A stretch of DNA of 64,000 nt from DATEDA01 sp963754305 (GCA_963754305.1 CAVWFR010000049.1:186001-250000); one strand, 5' to 3'. Numbered from the stretch's first letter, positions 18,078-28,477 are shown. Notes: generated by a model not told the origin, from the letters alone. Translations and numbers: made by a program.

Positions 18078-19854
18078 TCAGGTCTCGGCGGTAGCAAGGG
18101 CGCGCTTCCGCTGGCGCTGCTTGTCGGCCGCTACCCGGGCACCCGCGGTTGCCGTAAACAGCTCGAGCGCGTCGAGGTCGGCGTCCTGCACCGGCTGCAT
18201 CGCTACGTCCACCTCGACTCCCGGGGTGCGGCGGACGTGCTCGAGGATGCGCCGGTACCGCCAATACAGCGCGCCGTACCGCGCGAGCTTGGACACGATC
18301 TCCGCGCCATAGCGCGCGTAGAACACGATCGGGTTCTCGCGCCGCATTCCCGGACGGCGGTCGCGGCGGTACTTGCGGCGGAAGACGCCGCCCTCCAGGG
18401 GATGGATCCCCTCGATCATGGGCGGCGCCTGGAAGCTGAACATCTTCGACCGCATGTTGGCGAGGTCGTAGCCCCAGACCTGGCTCCGGCGTAGGACGCG
18501 CTCGATGTGGTCGGGCGAGTAATAGAGGTTCCAGGCCTTCTTGTAGATCGCGAGCAGCTCCTCGTCCGACATCGTCCCGTGGCTAGTGGTGACGTGGACC
18601 ACGTCGTAGCGGTTGAGGTCGCGCTCCATCGGCACGCCCGCGAGATGGAGCTTCTTGTGGTCGGCGGAGCCGGGCAGCGGCGTGAGGATGAAGAACTCGA
18701 GGAGATCGATCGGCAGCTCCCGCTGGATGATGCGGATCTCGCGCTCGATCGAGGCCGGCGTGTCGCCCGGGAAACCGAGGATGTAGCCGGCGAACGTGAG
18801 CGTCCCCACCCGGTGCCAGGCCTGCAGCATCGCCCGGTACTCGGTGATGCGGTTCTGCCCCTTCTGGGTGTGCTTGAGCGTTTCCGGGTTGATGCTCTCC
18901 AGACCGAGGAACACCCGGTTCACCCCGGCGCGCGCCGCCTTCTCGATGAAGCCGCGGATCTTGTGCACCGCCATGTCGACCTGGGCCACCACGTAGATGC
19001 GCTCGCCCTCGACCTCGCGCATGTGGATCAGGCGGTCGAAAATCGCCTCCCAGTTCTGGTTGCGCGCCAGGTTGTCGTCGGTGATGAAGAAGTTGTGCAC
19101 GCCCTGGGCGAGATTGGCGCGCACGAGGCGCTCGACGTCGTCGGCGTTTCGAGCGCGCGACTTGCGCCCCTGGACGTTGATGATCGTGCAGAAGCTGCAG
19201 CTGAACGGGCAGCCGCGGCCGGCGTCGAAGCTCGTGCGCATGCCGGCGGTCCGCGTCACGACCTCCACCGGCAGATACGGCGTCGGCACGCCCTCCAGCC
19301 CCGGGAGATCGCTCATGTAGTTGTAGAGCGGCTTCAGCTCGCGGCGATCGGCGGCTCGCAGCAGCTCGTCGAAGCGTCCCTCCGCTTCACCGGCGAAGAG
19401 CGTGATGCCGAGCTCCATCGCGTCGCGAAGCTCCGGCGGAACGTCCGGCAGCATCGCGAGGCAACCGCTGACGTGAAACCCGCCGATGCAGACCGGGATC
19501 CCGGCGGCGACGAGCGGCCGGGCGATGTCCACGGCGCGCGGGAACTGGTTGGTCTGCACGCCGACCAGGCCGACGAGGCCCCGCCCGCCCGATGCGCGGA
19601 TCTGCCGGATGATCGCTTCGGGCCGGATGCGGGTGTTGGTCTCGTCCTGGACCGTGATCCGGATCTCGACGTCCTCGCCCGAGCACCCGTCGCGCGGCGC
19701 AGTCGAGCGCGAGGCCGTTCAGCGTCGCCAGCGTGTTCGCCGGGATCGACGATCGGAGCCACTGGATGACATAGCCCTCATCATCGTAGTGGGATGGCTT
19801 GATGAGGAACAGCTCGAATACTCTTGACTTGCCAGCCTGTGCAGTCTGATCCAC
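18078..19854 (-). CDS. B12-binding-type radical SAM enzyme, one frameshift
   Basis: About 590 residues. It starts with GTG at 19854 behind a perfect AAGGAGG. The N-terminal third resembles a cobalamin-binding domain (IRASGGRGLVGLVGVQTNQFP, VCIGGFHVSG), although no clear DxHxxG is seen. The radical SAM core contains the [4Fe-4S] motif GRGCPFSCSFC (CxxxCxxC), followed by TDDNLARN and FLGLESINPETL. The C-terminal part has the PGSADHKKL and FFILTPLPG features of B12-radical SAM methyltransferase-like or oxidative cyclase proteins. The frame changes near base 19690, where LDCAAR is followed by DGCSGEDVEIRITVQDET in the next frame (net +1). Substrate unknown. Confidence 0.8.
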
Positions 19855-20151
19855 GAACCTCCTTGCGCCCCGATCGCGGGGCGAGCGGGCTGGACAGCCC
19901 GCGAAAGGCGGAGTCTACGGCAGTTGGGCCGCCTTCGAAGCCGCTGGCCCGGGACCGGGCGCTCGCGGGGCGTGCAGTCCGAACCCTGATTCCAGCGCCA
20001 TGACGGCCTTCGGCCTTCTCGCGCCGCAGAAGCTCCGCCCCGCGCACCGCCGTACCCTCCCACGGGACCGCCCGCGTTGAGCGTCGGCGCAGCCGACGTT
20101 CCAACGCGGGCAGTTATCCCGCCGCACCCCGCAGGGTGCGACGGGATAACG
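19855..20151. repeat. cluster of palindromic elements between dctM and the radical SAM gene
   Basis: 297 bp with no gene, holding at least five hairpins: 19866-19883 (GCCCCG/CGGGGC, loop ATCG), 19885-19902 (GCGGGCT/AGCCCGC, loop GGAC), 19947-19960 (GCCCG/CGGGC, loop GGAC), 20071-20110 and 20113-20150. The last two form a unit repeated at 34111-34184. This looks like a REP/BIME-type cluster. Confidence 0.6.
20071..20150 (-). repeat. double-hairpin repeat, copy 1 (3' end of dctM1)
   Basis: Hairpin A: CCCGCGTTG (20071-20079) pairs with CAACGCGGG (20102-20110), with inner arms CGTCGGC/GCCGACG around loop GCA. Hairpin B: GTTATCCCG (20113-20121) pairs with CGGGATAAC (20142-20150) and CGCACCC with GGGTGCG, with a single C/A mismatch. 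Hairpin B ends 1 bp from the dctM1 stop codon, so it may serve as 3' terminator or mRNA stabiliser. Confidence 0.65.
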
Positions 20152-22164
20152 CTATTTGTAGAGCACCTGCGGCAACCACAACCCGATCTCCGGGAACACA
20201 TACAGCAGCACCAGCGCAATGAGCTGTATCCCCATGAACGGCAGCATTCCCGCGAAGATCTGGTTCAGCGTGACGTGCGGCGGCGAGACGCCCTTGAGGT
20301 AGAACGCCGCCATCGCCACCGGCGGCGACAGGAACGCGGTCTGCAGGTTGAGCGCGACCAGGAGGCCGAAGAAGAGCGGGTCGATGTTGAAGTGCGCAAG
20401 CAGCGGGATGAAGATCGGCATGAAGATGACGATGATCTCGGTCCACTCGAGCGGCCAGCCGAGGATGAAGATGATGAACTGGGCGAGAATCATGAACTGC
20501 AGCGGCGTGAGGTCCATCGACAGCACCCAGCTGTTGATGACCTCCTGCCCCCCGAGCAGCGCGAAGGCCGCCGAGAAGATGGATGAGCCGACGAAGAGCC
20601 AGCACACCATCGCACTGGTTTTCGCGGTCAGGAACGACGACTCCTTCACGATCGAACCGAGGTCCTTCACCGTCGTCGCGACGGCGCGGCCCGTGCCTGC
20701 GCCCTCCTCCTGCGAGTGCGCCGTGAAGCGGTACGCCGCCGCCAGGATGACCCCGCCGAACGCGCCGACCGCGGCCGCTTCGGTCGGCGTCGCCAGCCCG
20801 AACACGATCGAGCCGAGCACCGCGATGATCAGGATCGCGAGCGGGAAGAACGAGGCGAGCAGGTACTTGAAGACCTCGAGCCGCTCCCAGCTCCAGAACG
20901 CGTAGAGCCCGACGAGCGCCGCAGCGCCGATCGCGAGCACGATCCAGTACCAGGTCGGCACCGGGAGCCGCTCGGGCTCCCCCGGCGTCTCGGCCGGTTT
21001 TGCCGCCGCAGTCGCCGCCGGCGGCTTCGCCTCCTCCGCCTTCGGCGCCTCCGTGCCTGCCGGCTGCGCACCTTCCTTCGCCTCCTCGGCCGGGGGCTCC
21101 GCGAGTCCCGTTCCGCTCTCTGCCGGCGGCTGACCGATGAGGCCGGTCGACTCCTCCTTGATGTCAGCGGCGATGGCACCGCCCGCCTGGACCAGTCCGG
21201 CCGTGCTCGCCTCGATCACCGGTGAGGTAGCCGCTCTAAACATGAGGCCGAGCGCCGCAACGATGACGAGCGCCGGCAACAGGCTGACGAAGAACTGGCT
21301 GACGACGCTGATACGGCCGGCGCCGGCGGCGCCGCCGAGAGCACGCGTGAGCCCCGTCATCGCGTTGCGCCCGCGGCTCGCGAGCGATTGCGCGAGCGGC
21401 GGCAGCGGCACCACCCGCTCGCTCTCCGGCAGCGGCGGCATCAGCGAGGGCTTGAGCTTCGCGAGGATGATGACGTACGCGAGATACAGCCCGGCGAGCA
21501 TGAAGCCGGGGAAGAATGCGCCCGCATAAAGCTGAACTACGGAGACCCCCGCGGTCGCGCCGTAGACGATCAGCAGCACCGACGGCGGGATCAGGATGCC
21601 GAGGCAGCCGCCGGCCGTGATCGCCCCAGCCGAGACCTTGATGTTGTAGCCCGCGCGCAGCATCGCCGGGAACGCGAGCAGTCCCATCAGCGTCACGACC
21701 GCCCCCACGATGCCGGTGGCGGTGGCGAAAATCGCGCAGGTGATGATCGTCGCAACCGCGAGCGAGCCCGGCACGCGCGACATCGCGAGATGCAGGCTCT
21801 TGAACAGCCGGTCGATCAGCGCCGCACGCTCGACCAGATAGCCCATGAACACGAACAGCGGGATCGCGATCAGCACGTCGTTCGACATCACGGCGTAGGC
21901 GCGCTGGACCATCAGGTCCAGCACCTGCCGGACGGCGAGGTCCGGGTTCACGCTCCGGTACGCGAGCCAGCCAAAGAACACGCCCATCCCCATCAGGGTG
22001 AAGGCGGTCGGGAACCCGAGCATGATGGCCACGACGATCAGCGCGAGCATGAGCAGCCCGAGGTAACCGTTCGTGAGGTGGCCCCAGGGCGTGAAGACGA
22101 CCACCGTCAGGATGATCACCGCCATCAGTGCGAAGCCGAACCAGAGCTCCTTGCGGATCCTCAC
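20152..22164 (-). CDS. dctM: TRAP transporter large permease (DctM), enlarged
   Basis: 670-residue inner-membrane subunit driving Na+/H+-coupled solute import with DctQ and DctP. Family blocks are clear: IPLFVFMGYLVE, ATATGIVGAVVTLMGLLAFPAML, AGAITAGGCLGILIPPS, GLATPTEAAAVGA, then NLQTAFLSPPVAMAAFYLKG near the end. Normal DctM proteins are about 430 residues; the excess is an insertion at about 245-440 that holds extra hydrophobic segments around a low-complexity Ala/Glu/Pro stretch (about 345-400). The GTG start overlaps the dctQ stop by GTGA, setting the start. Confidence 0.92.
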   Translation of the reverse strand: MRIRKELWFGFALMAVIILTVVVFTPWGHLTNGYLGLLMLALIVVAIMLGFPTAFTLMGMGVFFGWLAYRSVNPDLAVRQVLDLMVQRAYAVMSNDVLIAIPLFVFMGYLVERAALIDRLFKSLHLAMSRVPGSLAVATIITCAIFATATGIVGAVVTLMGLLAFPAMLRAGYNIKVSAGAITAGGCLGILIPPSVLLIVYGATAGVSVVQLYAGAFFPGFMLAGLYLAYVIILAKLKPSLMPPLPESERVVPLPPLAQSLASRGRNAMTGLTRALGGAAGAGRISVVSQFFVSLLPALVIVAALGLMFRAATSPVIEASTAGLVQAGGAIAADIKEESTGLIGQPPAESGTGLAEPPAEEAKEGAQPAGTEAPKAEEAKPPAATAAAKPAETPGEPERLPVPTWYWIVLAIGAAALVGLYAFWSWERLEVFKYLLASFFPLAILIIAVLGSIVFGLATPTEAAAVGAFGGVILAAAYRFTAHSQEEGAGTGRAVATTVKDLGSIVKESSFLTAKTSAMVCWLFVGSSIFSAAFALLGGQEVINSWVLSMDLTPLQFMILAQFIIFILGWPLEWTEIIVIFMPIFIPLLAHFNIDPLFFGLLVALNLQTAFLSPPVAMAAFYLKGVSPPHVTLNQIFAGMLPFMGIQLIALVLLYVFPEIGLWLPQVLYK

Positions 22165-22784
22165 TTGCGCGACTCCGCTTGAACCACCAGCTTGTCGAGG
22201 CTCTGGATGTCCTCGTCCTTGACGTGGACCATCTCCTTCAGCTTGTCGACGTCGACCTCCTCGACGTCCGCCTCGCGCGAGGGCCAGTAGCCCTGCTTGA
22301 GGCAGATGACGCAGCGGATGATCTCGACGATTCCCTGCGCGAGCAGGATCGCGCCGGCGATCGGGATGACGGTCTTGAACGGGTAGACCGGCGGGCCGTC
22401 GGCGGTGATGTTCGAGTGCTCGTTGATCGCCCACGACTCGGCGGCGTAGAAGTATCCCGCGTAGGTGAGGGCGAAGACCCCGGGGATGAAGAACACGAGG
22501 TAGAGCGTGAGGTCGATCGTCGCCTGGGTGCGGGGCTCGAAGAAGCCGTACAGCACGTCGCCGCGCACGTGGCCGTTCTTCGCCAGGGTGTAGGCGCCGG
22601 CCATCATGAACATCGTGCCGTACAGCATGATCATCACGTCGAACGCCCACGCGTGCGGGGCGTCGAGCACGTAGCGGGAGAACACCTCCCAGCTGATGAG
22701 CAGCGTGAGCCCGACGATGAGGAACGAGAAAGCGTGCCCCACCCAGGTGCTCACCTTGTCGACGAAGAGCAGGATCTTTTGCAT
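22161..22784 (-). CDS. dctQ: TRAP transporter small permease (DctQ)
   Basis: 207-residue membrane protein with four predicted hydrophobic segments. The conserved DctQ features are visible: WEVFSRYVLDAPHAWAFDV after helix 1, LYGTMFMMAGAYTLAKNGHVRGDV in the middle and a VIPIAGAILLAQGIVEII last helix. The C-terminus has an acidic cytoplasmic tail (EVDVDKLKEMVHVKDEDI). It lies between a terminator downstream of dctP1 and the overlapping dctM1. Confidence 0.9.
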   Translation of the reverse strand: MQKILLFVDKVSTWVGHAFSFLIVGLTLLISWEVFSRYVLDAPHAWAFDVMIMLYGTMFMMAGAYTLAKNGHVRGDVLYGFFEPRTQATIDLTLYLVFFIPGVFALTYAGYFYAAESWAINEHSNITADGPPVYPFKTVIPIAGAILLAQGIVEIIRCVICLKQGYWPSREADVEEVDVDKLKEMVHVKDEDIQSLDKLVVQAESRK

Positions 22785-22836
22785 CGCTTCGAGAGTCTAT
22801 GCCGCGGCGGGTTGCGCGGGAACCTGACGCTCCGGG

Positions 22837-22872
22837 AAAAAAAGACACCATCCGGTGCCGCCGGATGGTGTC
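22837..22872 (-). terminator. Rho-independent terminator between dctP1 and dctQ1
   Basis: Perfect 12-bp stem GACACCATCCGG (22844-22855) with CCGGATGGTGTC (22861-22872), loop TGCCG. On the minus strand it is followed by TTTTTTT (22843-22837). It lies 19 bp after the dctP1 stop and 53 bp before dctQ1, so it should make the receptor mRNA more abundant than the permease mRNA. Confidence 0.9.
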
Positions 22873-22890
22873 GCGCGCGTGTCTCCTCCG

Positions 22891-24045
22891 TCAGGCCTTC
22901 TTGGCGGCGCCCGGCTTCTGGCCGAAGTAGTGGTTGTACGCCATCCGCGGATTCACCTGGGTGTCCAGGTACCAGCGCACTGCGCGCTCGGCGAACATCC
23001 GCTGCGACGCCTCGATCTCCTGGAAGAACACGTTGTCGGCGCGCTTCTTGGTCGCGGCATCGTAGACTTCGAGCTGCTTCTGGAGCACCGAGTCGGGCGT
23101 CTTGTAGAAGCTGCACCTTGTCCTTGGTCTGGAGCTCGACGTAGTCCTTCGAGTAGCGGTCGATCGCCTTCCAGGTCATATCCTGCGACGACGCTTCCAC
23201 CGCGTTCTCGATGATCGAGCTTCATCTTCGCGGGCAGAGCGTCGTACTTCGTCTTGTTGAACGTGATCTCGAACTGCTCGGCGTTCTGGTGGTAGCTCTG
23301 GAGCATGCACACCTTGGAGACGTCGGCGAAACCGAGGATGCGGTCGGAGCTGGCGTTGTTGAACTCGGCCGCATCGAGCAGCCCGCGGTCCATCGCCGGC
23401 ACGATCTCGCCGCCGGGCAGTGCGTTCACCGCCGCGCCGAGACCGGTGAAGACGTCGATCGAGATGCCCGACGGTGCGGAACTTGAGGCCCTTGAAGTCG
23501 TCGCTCTTGGTGATCGGCTTCTTGAACCAGCCGAGCGGCTGCGTCGGCATCGGCCCGTACGGGAACGACACCACGTTGGCGCCGATCGAGGCATAGAGCT
23601 TGTTGAGCAGCTCTTTCCCGCCGCCATACTTGTGCCAGGCGAGCAGCATGTTGGGCGTCCATGCCGAACGCCGGGCCCGAGCCCCACAGCGCGAGCGCGT
23701 TCTGCTTGCCGTAGTGGTAGACGAGCACGCCGTGGCCGCCGTCCAGCGTGCCCTTCGACACCGCGTCGAGCAGGCCGAACGCCGGGACGACCGCGCCGGC
23801 GGGCAGCACCTCGATCTTGAGGTCGCCGCCGGTCATGTCATTCACCTTCTTGGCGAAATCGTTCGCGTACTCGTGGAAGATGTCTTTCGCCGGCCAGGTG
23901 CACTGCCAGCGCATGCTGATCGGGCCCTGCGCCTTGACGATCATCGGGAACCCGAGGCTCGCCGCACCCGCCGTTGCCGCCGCGCCGGCGAGGAACTTGC
24001 GGCGCGATCGCCGGCGCGGTTCGTGCTCATCTGCTCCTTGCTCAT
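22891..24045 (-). CDS. dctP: TRAP substrate-binding protein (DctP), five frameshifts
   Basis: Periplasmic receptor of TRAP system 1, about 380 residues. The ATG at 24045 follows AAGGAG. A Tat-type signal SRRKFLAGAAATAG leads to GPISMRWQCTWPAKDIFHEYA; later blocks include VLPAGAVVPAFGLLDAVSKG, GWFKKPITKSDDFKGLKFRT, GGEIVPAMDRGLLDAAEF and WYLDTQVNPRMAYNHYFG. Pieces lie in different frames with breaks near 24006, 23658, 23470, 23222 and 23112: four net +1, the first net -1. Two breaks fall at a GGG triplet where GG would restore the frame. Conservation on both sides of every break favours sequence error over decay. Confidence 0.75.
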
Positions 24046-24249
24046 CGGAAAGTGCTCCTTCGGTGGAGATGGTTATTTGACTGCTCGCCGGGACGCTGCT
24101 GCGTACGTTGCGCAACAGCTCGGCATGATTGGGTATTCCGCGGCGCGCCGCTGTTGCGGCGCGGGATGCCTGATTCCTCCCCGACGAAAATGGCCCGCGA
24201 ATGGTAGTCCCGAAACACCTCCCGGGCAAGCCAAGACGCCGTCGCAAGG

Positions 24250-25597
24250 CTATCTTTGCGGTGCCGGAACGGTCGCCGCAGGCGGCGCGCCGGCGGGCGC
24301 GGACGCGCGCTTCGGCGAGGGATGCCAGCCGCTCAGGGCGAGCATCACGAGGAAGCCGACGATATACGCGACCGTCACGTGCCAGCCGTGGCGCAACCAG
24401 CGGCCCACCGACTTCGCCTCCGCGTACATGTTCGAGATCGCGACCCCGGCCGACGAGCCGAACCAGATCATCGACCCCCCGAAACCCACGGTGTACGCGA
24501 GCATCCCCCAGTCGTAGCCGTCCTGCTTCAGCGCGAGCGCGGTGAGCGGGATGTTGTCGAACACCGCGGACACGAAGCCGAGCGTGAAGGCGGTCTGCCA
24601 GGAGGCCGGCGGCAGCTTCTCGACCGGCATCAGCGACGCGCAGGTCACGAGCGCGAGCAGAAACACCGATCCCTTGACCGCCCCCGGAATGAGGCTCCAG
24701 TCGGGCCGGCGGAGCGGGATGGAGAGGAGGATGGCGACCCAGACCGCGACGCCGATCACCGGGAAGCGGTCGGCGATCTGAGGGAACCTGAGGTTGGTCG
24801 TCACGTTCGCGACGATCGCCGCGACGAGGATGAACGCTACGATTCCCAGCCGCGCCCAGTCGACGTGGGTGCCCGGCGGCGTATCCCTCATGATCGGCGA
24901 GTGCCTGTGCTGCTGCAGCGCCGCCGGGATGCCGCACACGACCAAGGCGACCACGGCGGCCACGTAGGCGTCGAGCACCGCGAGCGGACTCACGCCGTCG
25001 AGCCACATCATCGTCGTCGTCGTATCGCCGACGACGCTGCCCGAGCCGCCGGCGTTCGAGCAGGCGACGATCGCAGCGAGATAACCGATGTGGACGTTGC
25101 CGCGGAACACGGTATGCGCCATCGCACCCCCGATCAGTGCGGCGGCGATGTTGTCCAGGAAGGCCGAGAGCACGAACACCATGACGAGCAGGACGAAGCA
25201 ACCCTTCCAGTCGTCCGGGAGGAACTTCGGCAGGATCTTCGGCACCTCGCTGTCCTCGAAGTGCTTGGAGAGCAGCGCGAATCCCACCAGCAGGCACAGC
25301 AGATTGACGAGGATGACCCACTCGTGCGCCATATGCGCCGCGAGCCCACCGACACCGGGCCCGGTCTTGAAGCCGGCGAACGCGAGCTTGTAGACCACGA
25401 TGACGGCAAGGCCGGCCAGTGCGACCTGCAGCGTGTGGTGGTGAAAGAGCGCGACACCGGCCAGTGTCAAGCCGAACAGCACGAAGTCGAACGGCACGCC
25501 GAGCGCGGCCGCGATGCCGGCGAGGACGATCGCGCCGGCGAAGAGACCCGCTTCCCTGGCGCGCCAGGCGCGCGAGGACCTTGAACGGCGACGGCAT
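24250..25597 (-). CDS. nhaD: NhaD-type Na+/H+ antiporter, one frameshift
   Basis: About 449-residue membrane protein of the ArsB/NhaD ion-transporter superfamily, exchanging Na+ for H+. Visible family blocks are SAFLDNIAAALIGG, IVACSNAGGSGSVVGDTTTTMMW, SAVFDNIPLTALAL and GFGGSMIWFGSSAGVAISNMY. The ATG at 25597 behind GGGAGA begins MPSPFKVLARLAR; the frame then slips near 25563 to REAGLFAGAIVLAG, a net +1. It is divergent from the mrp operon 81 bp away, so both sodium exporters probably share a control region. Confidence 0.82.
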
Positions 25598-25678
25598 CTT
25601 CTCCCTGCTCCCCCCTGATTTGTGCGCCGCTGCGGAAGCGGGATTATACGTGCGGCGCTTCCCGTAGAATCCGGCGCG

Positions 25679-28477
25679 GTGATCGCCCCCGACCTCGCGC
25701 TTCCGCTCGTCATCGCGCTGCCGCTCGTCGCCGGCACCACGCTCGCCGTCCTCGCCGGCCGGCGTTCGGCGAGCGCGGCAGCCTGGGCACTCGCCGCGGT
25801 GACCGCCGGCGCGCTCGCGCTCGTGCTCGCCGCGCTGCCTGCAGTCCTCGCTGGCGAGTCCGTCGCCGTGTTCTGGCACTGGGTGCCCGACCTCGGGCTC
25901 AACGTCTCGTTCCGGCTCGACGCGCTCGCCGCGCTCTTCGCAATTCTGATCCTGGGCATCGGGCTGCTGGTCATCCTCTACGCCCGCTACTACCTCGGCG
26001 CGGCCGACCCGCCGGGCAAGTTCTACGGCCAGCTCGCGCTGTTCATGGCGGCGATGCTCGGCGTGGCGCTCGCCGACAACCTGCTGCTGCTCGCGGTGTT
26101 CTGGGAGCTGACGAGCGTCGCCTCGTTCCTGCTGATCGGCTACTGGCACACGCGGGCCGATGCCCGCCAGGGTTCGCGCATGGCGCTCGCGGTGACCGGC
26201 GCAGGCGGCCTCGCGATGCTCGCGGGGTTCCTGCTGCTCGGCCAGATCGCCGGGACCTACGAGATCTCGGCGATCGCGGGCCTGCACGACCGGATCGTCG
26301 CCGATCCCCGCTACGCGGCGGCCCTCGTCCTGGTGCTTGCCGGCGCGTTCACCAAGAGCGCGCAGTTCCCGTTCCATTTCTGGCTGCCCGAGGCGATGGC
26401 GGCGCCGACGCCGGTGTCGGCCTATCTCCACTCGGCGACGATGGTGAAGGCCGGGGTCTTCCTCCTCGCGCGCCTCTATCCGATCCTCGGCGGCACGCCG
26501 CTCTTCGTGTCCATCGTCGCGACGGTCGGGCTGGTGACCTTCGTCTTCGCCGCCTACGTCGCGGTGTTCAAGCACGACCTCAAAGGCCTGCTCGCCTACT
26601 CCACGATCAGCCACCTCGGGCTGATCACTTTCCTGATCGGGCTCGACTCGCCGCTCTCGGCGGTGGCGGCGGTGTTCCACATCGTCAACCACGCCACGTT
26701 CAAGGCCTCGCTCTTCATGGCCGCGGGCATCATCGACCACGAATGCGGCACGCGCGACATGCGGCGGATCAACGGCCTGTGGAAGTACATGCCGCACACC
26801 GCGACGCTGGCGATCGTCGCCGCGGCGGCGATGGCCGGCGTGCCGCTCCTGAACGGCTTCCTGTCGAAGGAGATGTTCTTCGCCGAGGCCCTGGATCTCG
26901 GCGGCCGCGGATTTCTCGGCGCGGTCGCGCCGTGGGCGGTCGTCGCCGGCGGCGCGTTCGGCGTCGCGTACTCGATCCGCTTCGTCCACGATGTCTTCTG
27001 GAACGGCGAGCCCCGCGGCCTCCCGCGGACGCCGCACGAGCCGCCCCGGTTCATGAAGGTGCCGGTCGAGATTCTCGTCGCGGTCTGCATCGCGGTCGGC
27101 GTGGCACCGGTGCTGACGGTGCAGCCGCTCGTCGATGCCGCAGCACGCGCGATGCTCGGCGGCCCGCTGCCGCCGCACACGATCGCGATCTGGCACGGCT
27201 TCGCGCTGCCGCTCGCCTTGAGCGCGGCGGCGTTCGCCGCTGGCGGCCTGATGTACTGGGCGCTCGCGCGCAAGTACGACCTGCACCTGCACGTGCCCTC
27301 CGGCTGGACCGGCCGGCTCGCGTTCCGGAAGGGCATGGATGCGCTTGCCGCTTTCGCCGCCCGCGTGACCGCCCGCGTAGACACCGGCTCGTTGCAGCGC
27401 TCGCTCGTGCTCTTGTTCGCGACCGCGCTCGTGCTCGCCGCCATCCCGCTCCTCGGCAGCGGCATCCCCGCCGGCGGACGGCCGCTAGCGCCGATCAACC
27501 TCTTCGGTGCGGTGGCGGCGGCCGTGCTCGCGGCGGCCGCGCTCGGCTGCGTCGCCCGTCATCGCGATCGGCTGGTCGCGGTCATCCTCGCCGGGGTCGT
27601 GGGTCTCGTCGTCTCGCTCGCCTTCCTCTACTTCTCGGCGCCCGACCTCGCCTTGACGCAGTTCTCGGTCGAAGTCGTGGCCACGGTGCTGCTGCTCACC
27701 GCGCTCGCTTCCCTGCCGCGTACCAGCGCCCCGGAATCCTCACCGCTCCGCCGCGGGCGCGATGCGATCGTCGCCGGCGCGGTGGGGCTGGGCGCGGGCT
27801 TCGTCGCGCTGGCGGCGATGACGCGGAAGCCCGAGACCATCTCGCGGTTCTTCATGGAGGCAAGCGTGCCCGCGGGCGGCGGCGCCAACGTCGTCAACGT
27901 CATCCTGGTGGACTTTCGCGGGTACGACACCTTCGGCGAGCTGACCGTGCTCGCGATCGCGGCCCTCGGCGTCGCGGCGCTGATGGCCGGGCCGCGCCTT
28001 ACACCCAGCGCGCAGGTGCCAGCCCCACCGCCGCTGCTGCTCGCCGTCGCCGCGCGGTGGCTGCTGCCGCTCGCGCTCACCGTCTCGATCTACCTCCTCG
28101 TGCGCGGCCACAACGCGCCGGGCGGCGGTTTCGTCGCCGGACTGCTCACCGCGGTCGCGCTGGTCCTGCAGCATCTCGCGCACGGGTTGGCCGGCGGCGC
28201 CGCGCGCGTCCGGCTCGACTACGCCCGGCTCACCGGCGCCGGCCTGCTCGTCGCGGGCGCGACGGGGGTGGGCGCCTGGTTCTTCGGCAAGCCCTTCCTG
28301 ACGAGCGCGCACGGCGAGCCGGTGCTGCCGGTGCTCGGCGCGCTGCCGCTGGCCTCGGCGGGACTCTTCGATATCGGGGTGTACCTCACCGTCGTGGGGA
28401 CGACGATGCTGACGTTGACGACGCTCGCCGGCGCTTCGCTCCCGGCGACCACCGCAACAGCGCGAGGACGGGCATGA
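25679..28477 (+). CDS. mrpA: Mrp antiporter subunit A fused to B (PhaAB-type)
   Basis: 932-residue inner-membrane subunit of the multi-subunit Na+(K+)/H+ antiporter related to complex I. The NuoL-like core has FWELTSVASFLLIGYW, KSAQFPFHFWLPEAMAAPTPVSAYLHSATMVKAG (read in pieces) and a LLAYSTISHLG loop. The C-terminal part carries the MnhB domain with LLVRGHNAPGGGFVAGLL, so A and B are fused as in group-2 Mrp systems. The GTG at 25679 was chosen since the earlier in-frame GTG (25622) adds charged, non-membrane sequence. A TAGAAT -10-like box lies just upstream. Confidence 0.92.
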   Translation: MIAPDLALPLVIALPLVAGTTLAVLAGRRSASAAAWALAAVTAGALALVLAALPAVLAGESVAVFWHWVPDLGLNVSFRLDALAALFAILILGIGLLVILYARYYLGAADPPGKFYGQLALFMAAMLGVALADNLLLLAVFWELTSVASFLLIGYWHTRADARQGSRMALAVTGAGGLAMLAGFLLLGQIAGTYEISAIAGLHDRIVADPRYAAALVLVLAGAFTKSAQFPFHFWLPEAMAAPTPVSAYLHSATMVKAGVFLLARLYPILGGTPLFVSIVATVGLVTFVFAAYVAVFKHDLKGLLAYSTISHLGLITFLIGLDSPLSAVAAVFHIVNHATFKASLFMAAGIIDHECGTRDMRRINGLWKYMPHTATLAIVAAAAMAGVPLLNGFLSKEMFFAEALDLGGRGFLGAVAPWAVVAGGAFGVAYSIRFVHDVFWNGEPRGLPRTPHEPPRFMKVPVEILVAVCIAVGVAPVLTVQPLVDAAARAMLGGPLPPHTIAIWHGFALPLALSAAAFAAGGLMYWALARKYDLHLHVPSGWTGRLAFRKGMDALAAFAARVTARVDTGSLQRSLVLLFATALVLAAIPLLGSGIPAGGRPLAPINLFGAVAAAVLAAAALGCVARHRDRLVAVILAGVVGLVVSLAFLYFSAPDLALTQFSVEVVATVLLLTALASLPRTSAPESSPLRRGRDAIVAGAVGLGAGFVALAAMTRKPETISRFFMEASVPAGGGANVVNVILVDFRGYDTFGELTVLAIAALGVAALMAGPRLTPSAQVPAPPPLLLAVAARWLLPLALTVSIYLLVRGHNAPGGGFVAGLLTAVALVLQHLAHGLAGGAARVRLDYARLTGAGLLVAGATGVGAWFFGKPFLTSAHGEPVLPVLGALPLASAGLFDIGVYLTVVGTTMLTLTTLAGASLPATTATARGRA

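Noticed and set aside
22953..27292. Very long open frames on the strand opposite to genes (for example 23426-27292 and 20716-21225)
   Set aside because: High GC content removes stop codons; these frames have Arg/Pro/Ala-rich, non-conserved translations and lie over well-supported genes.
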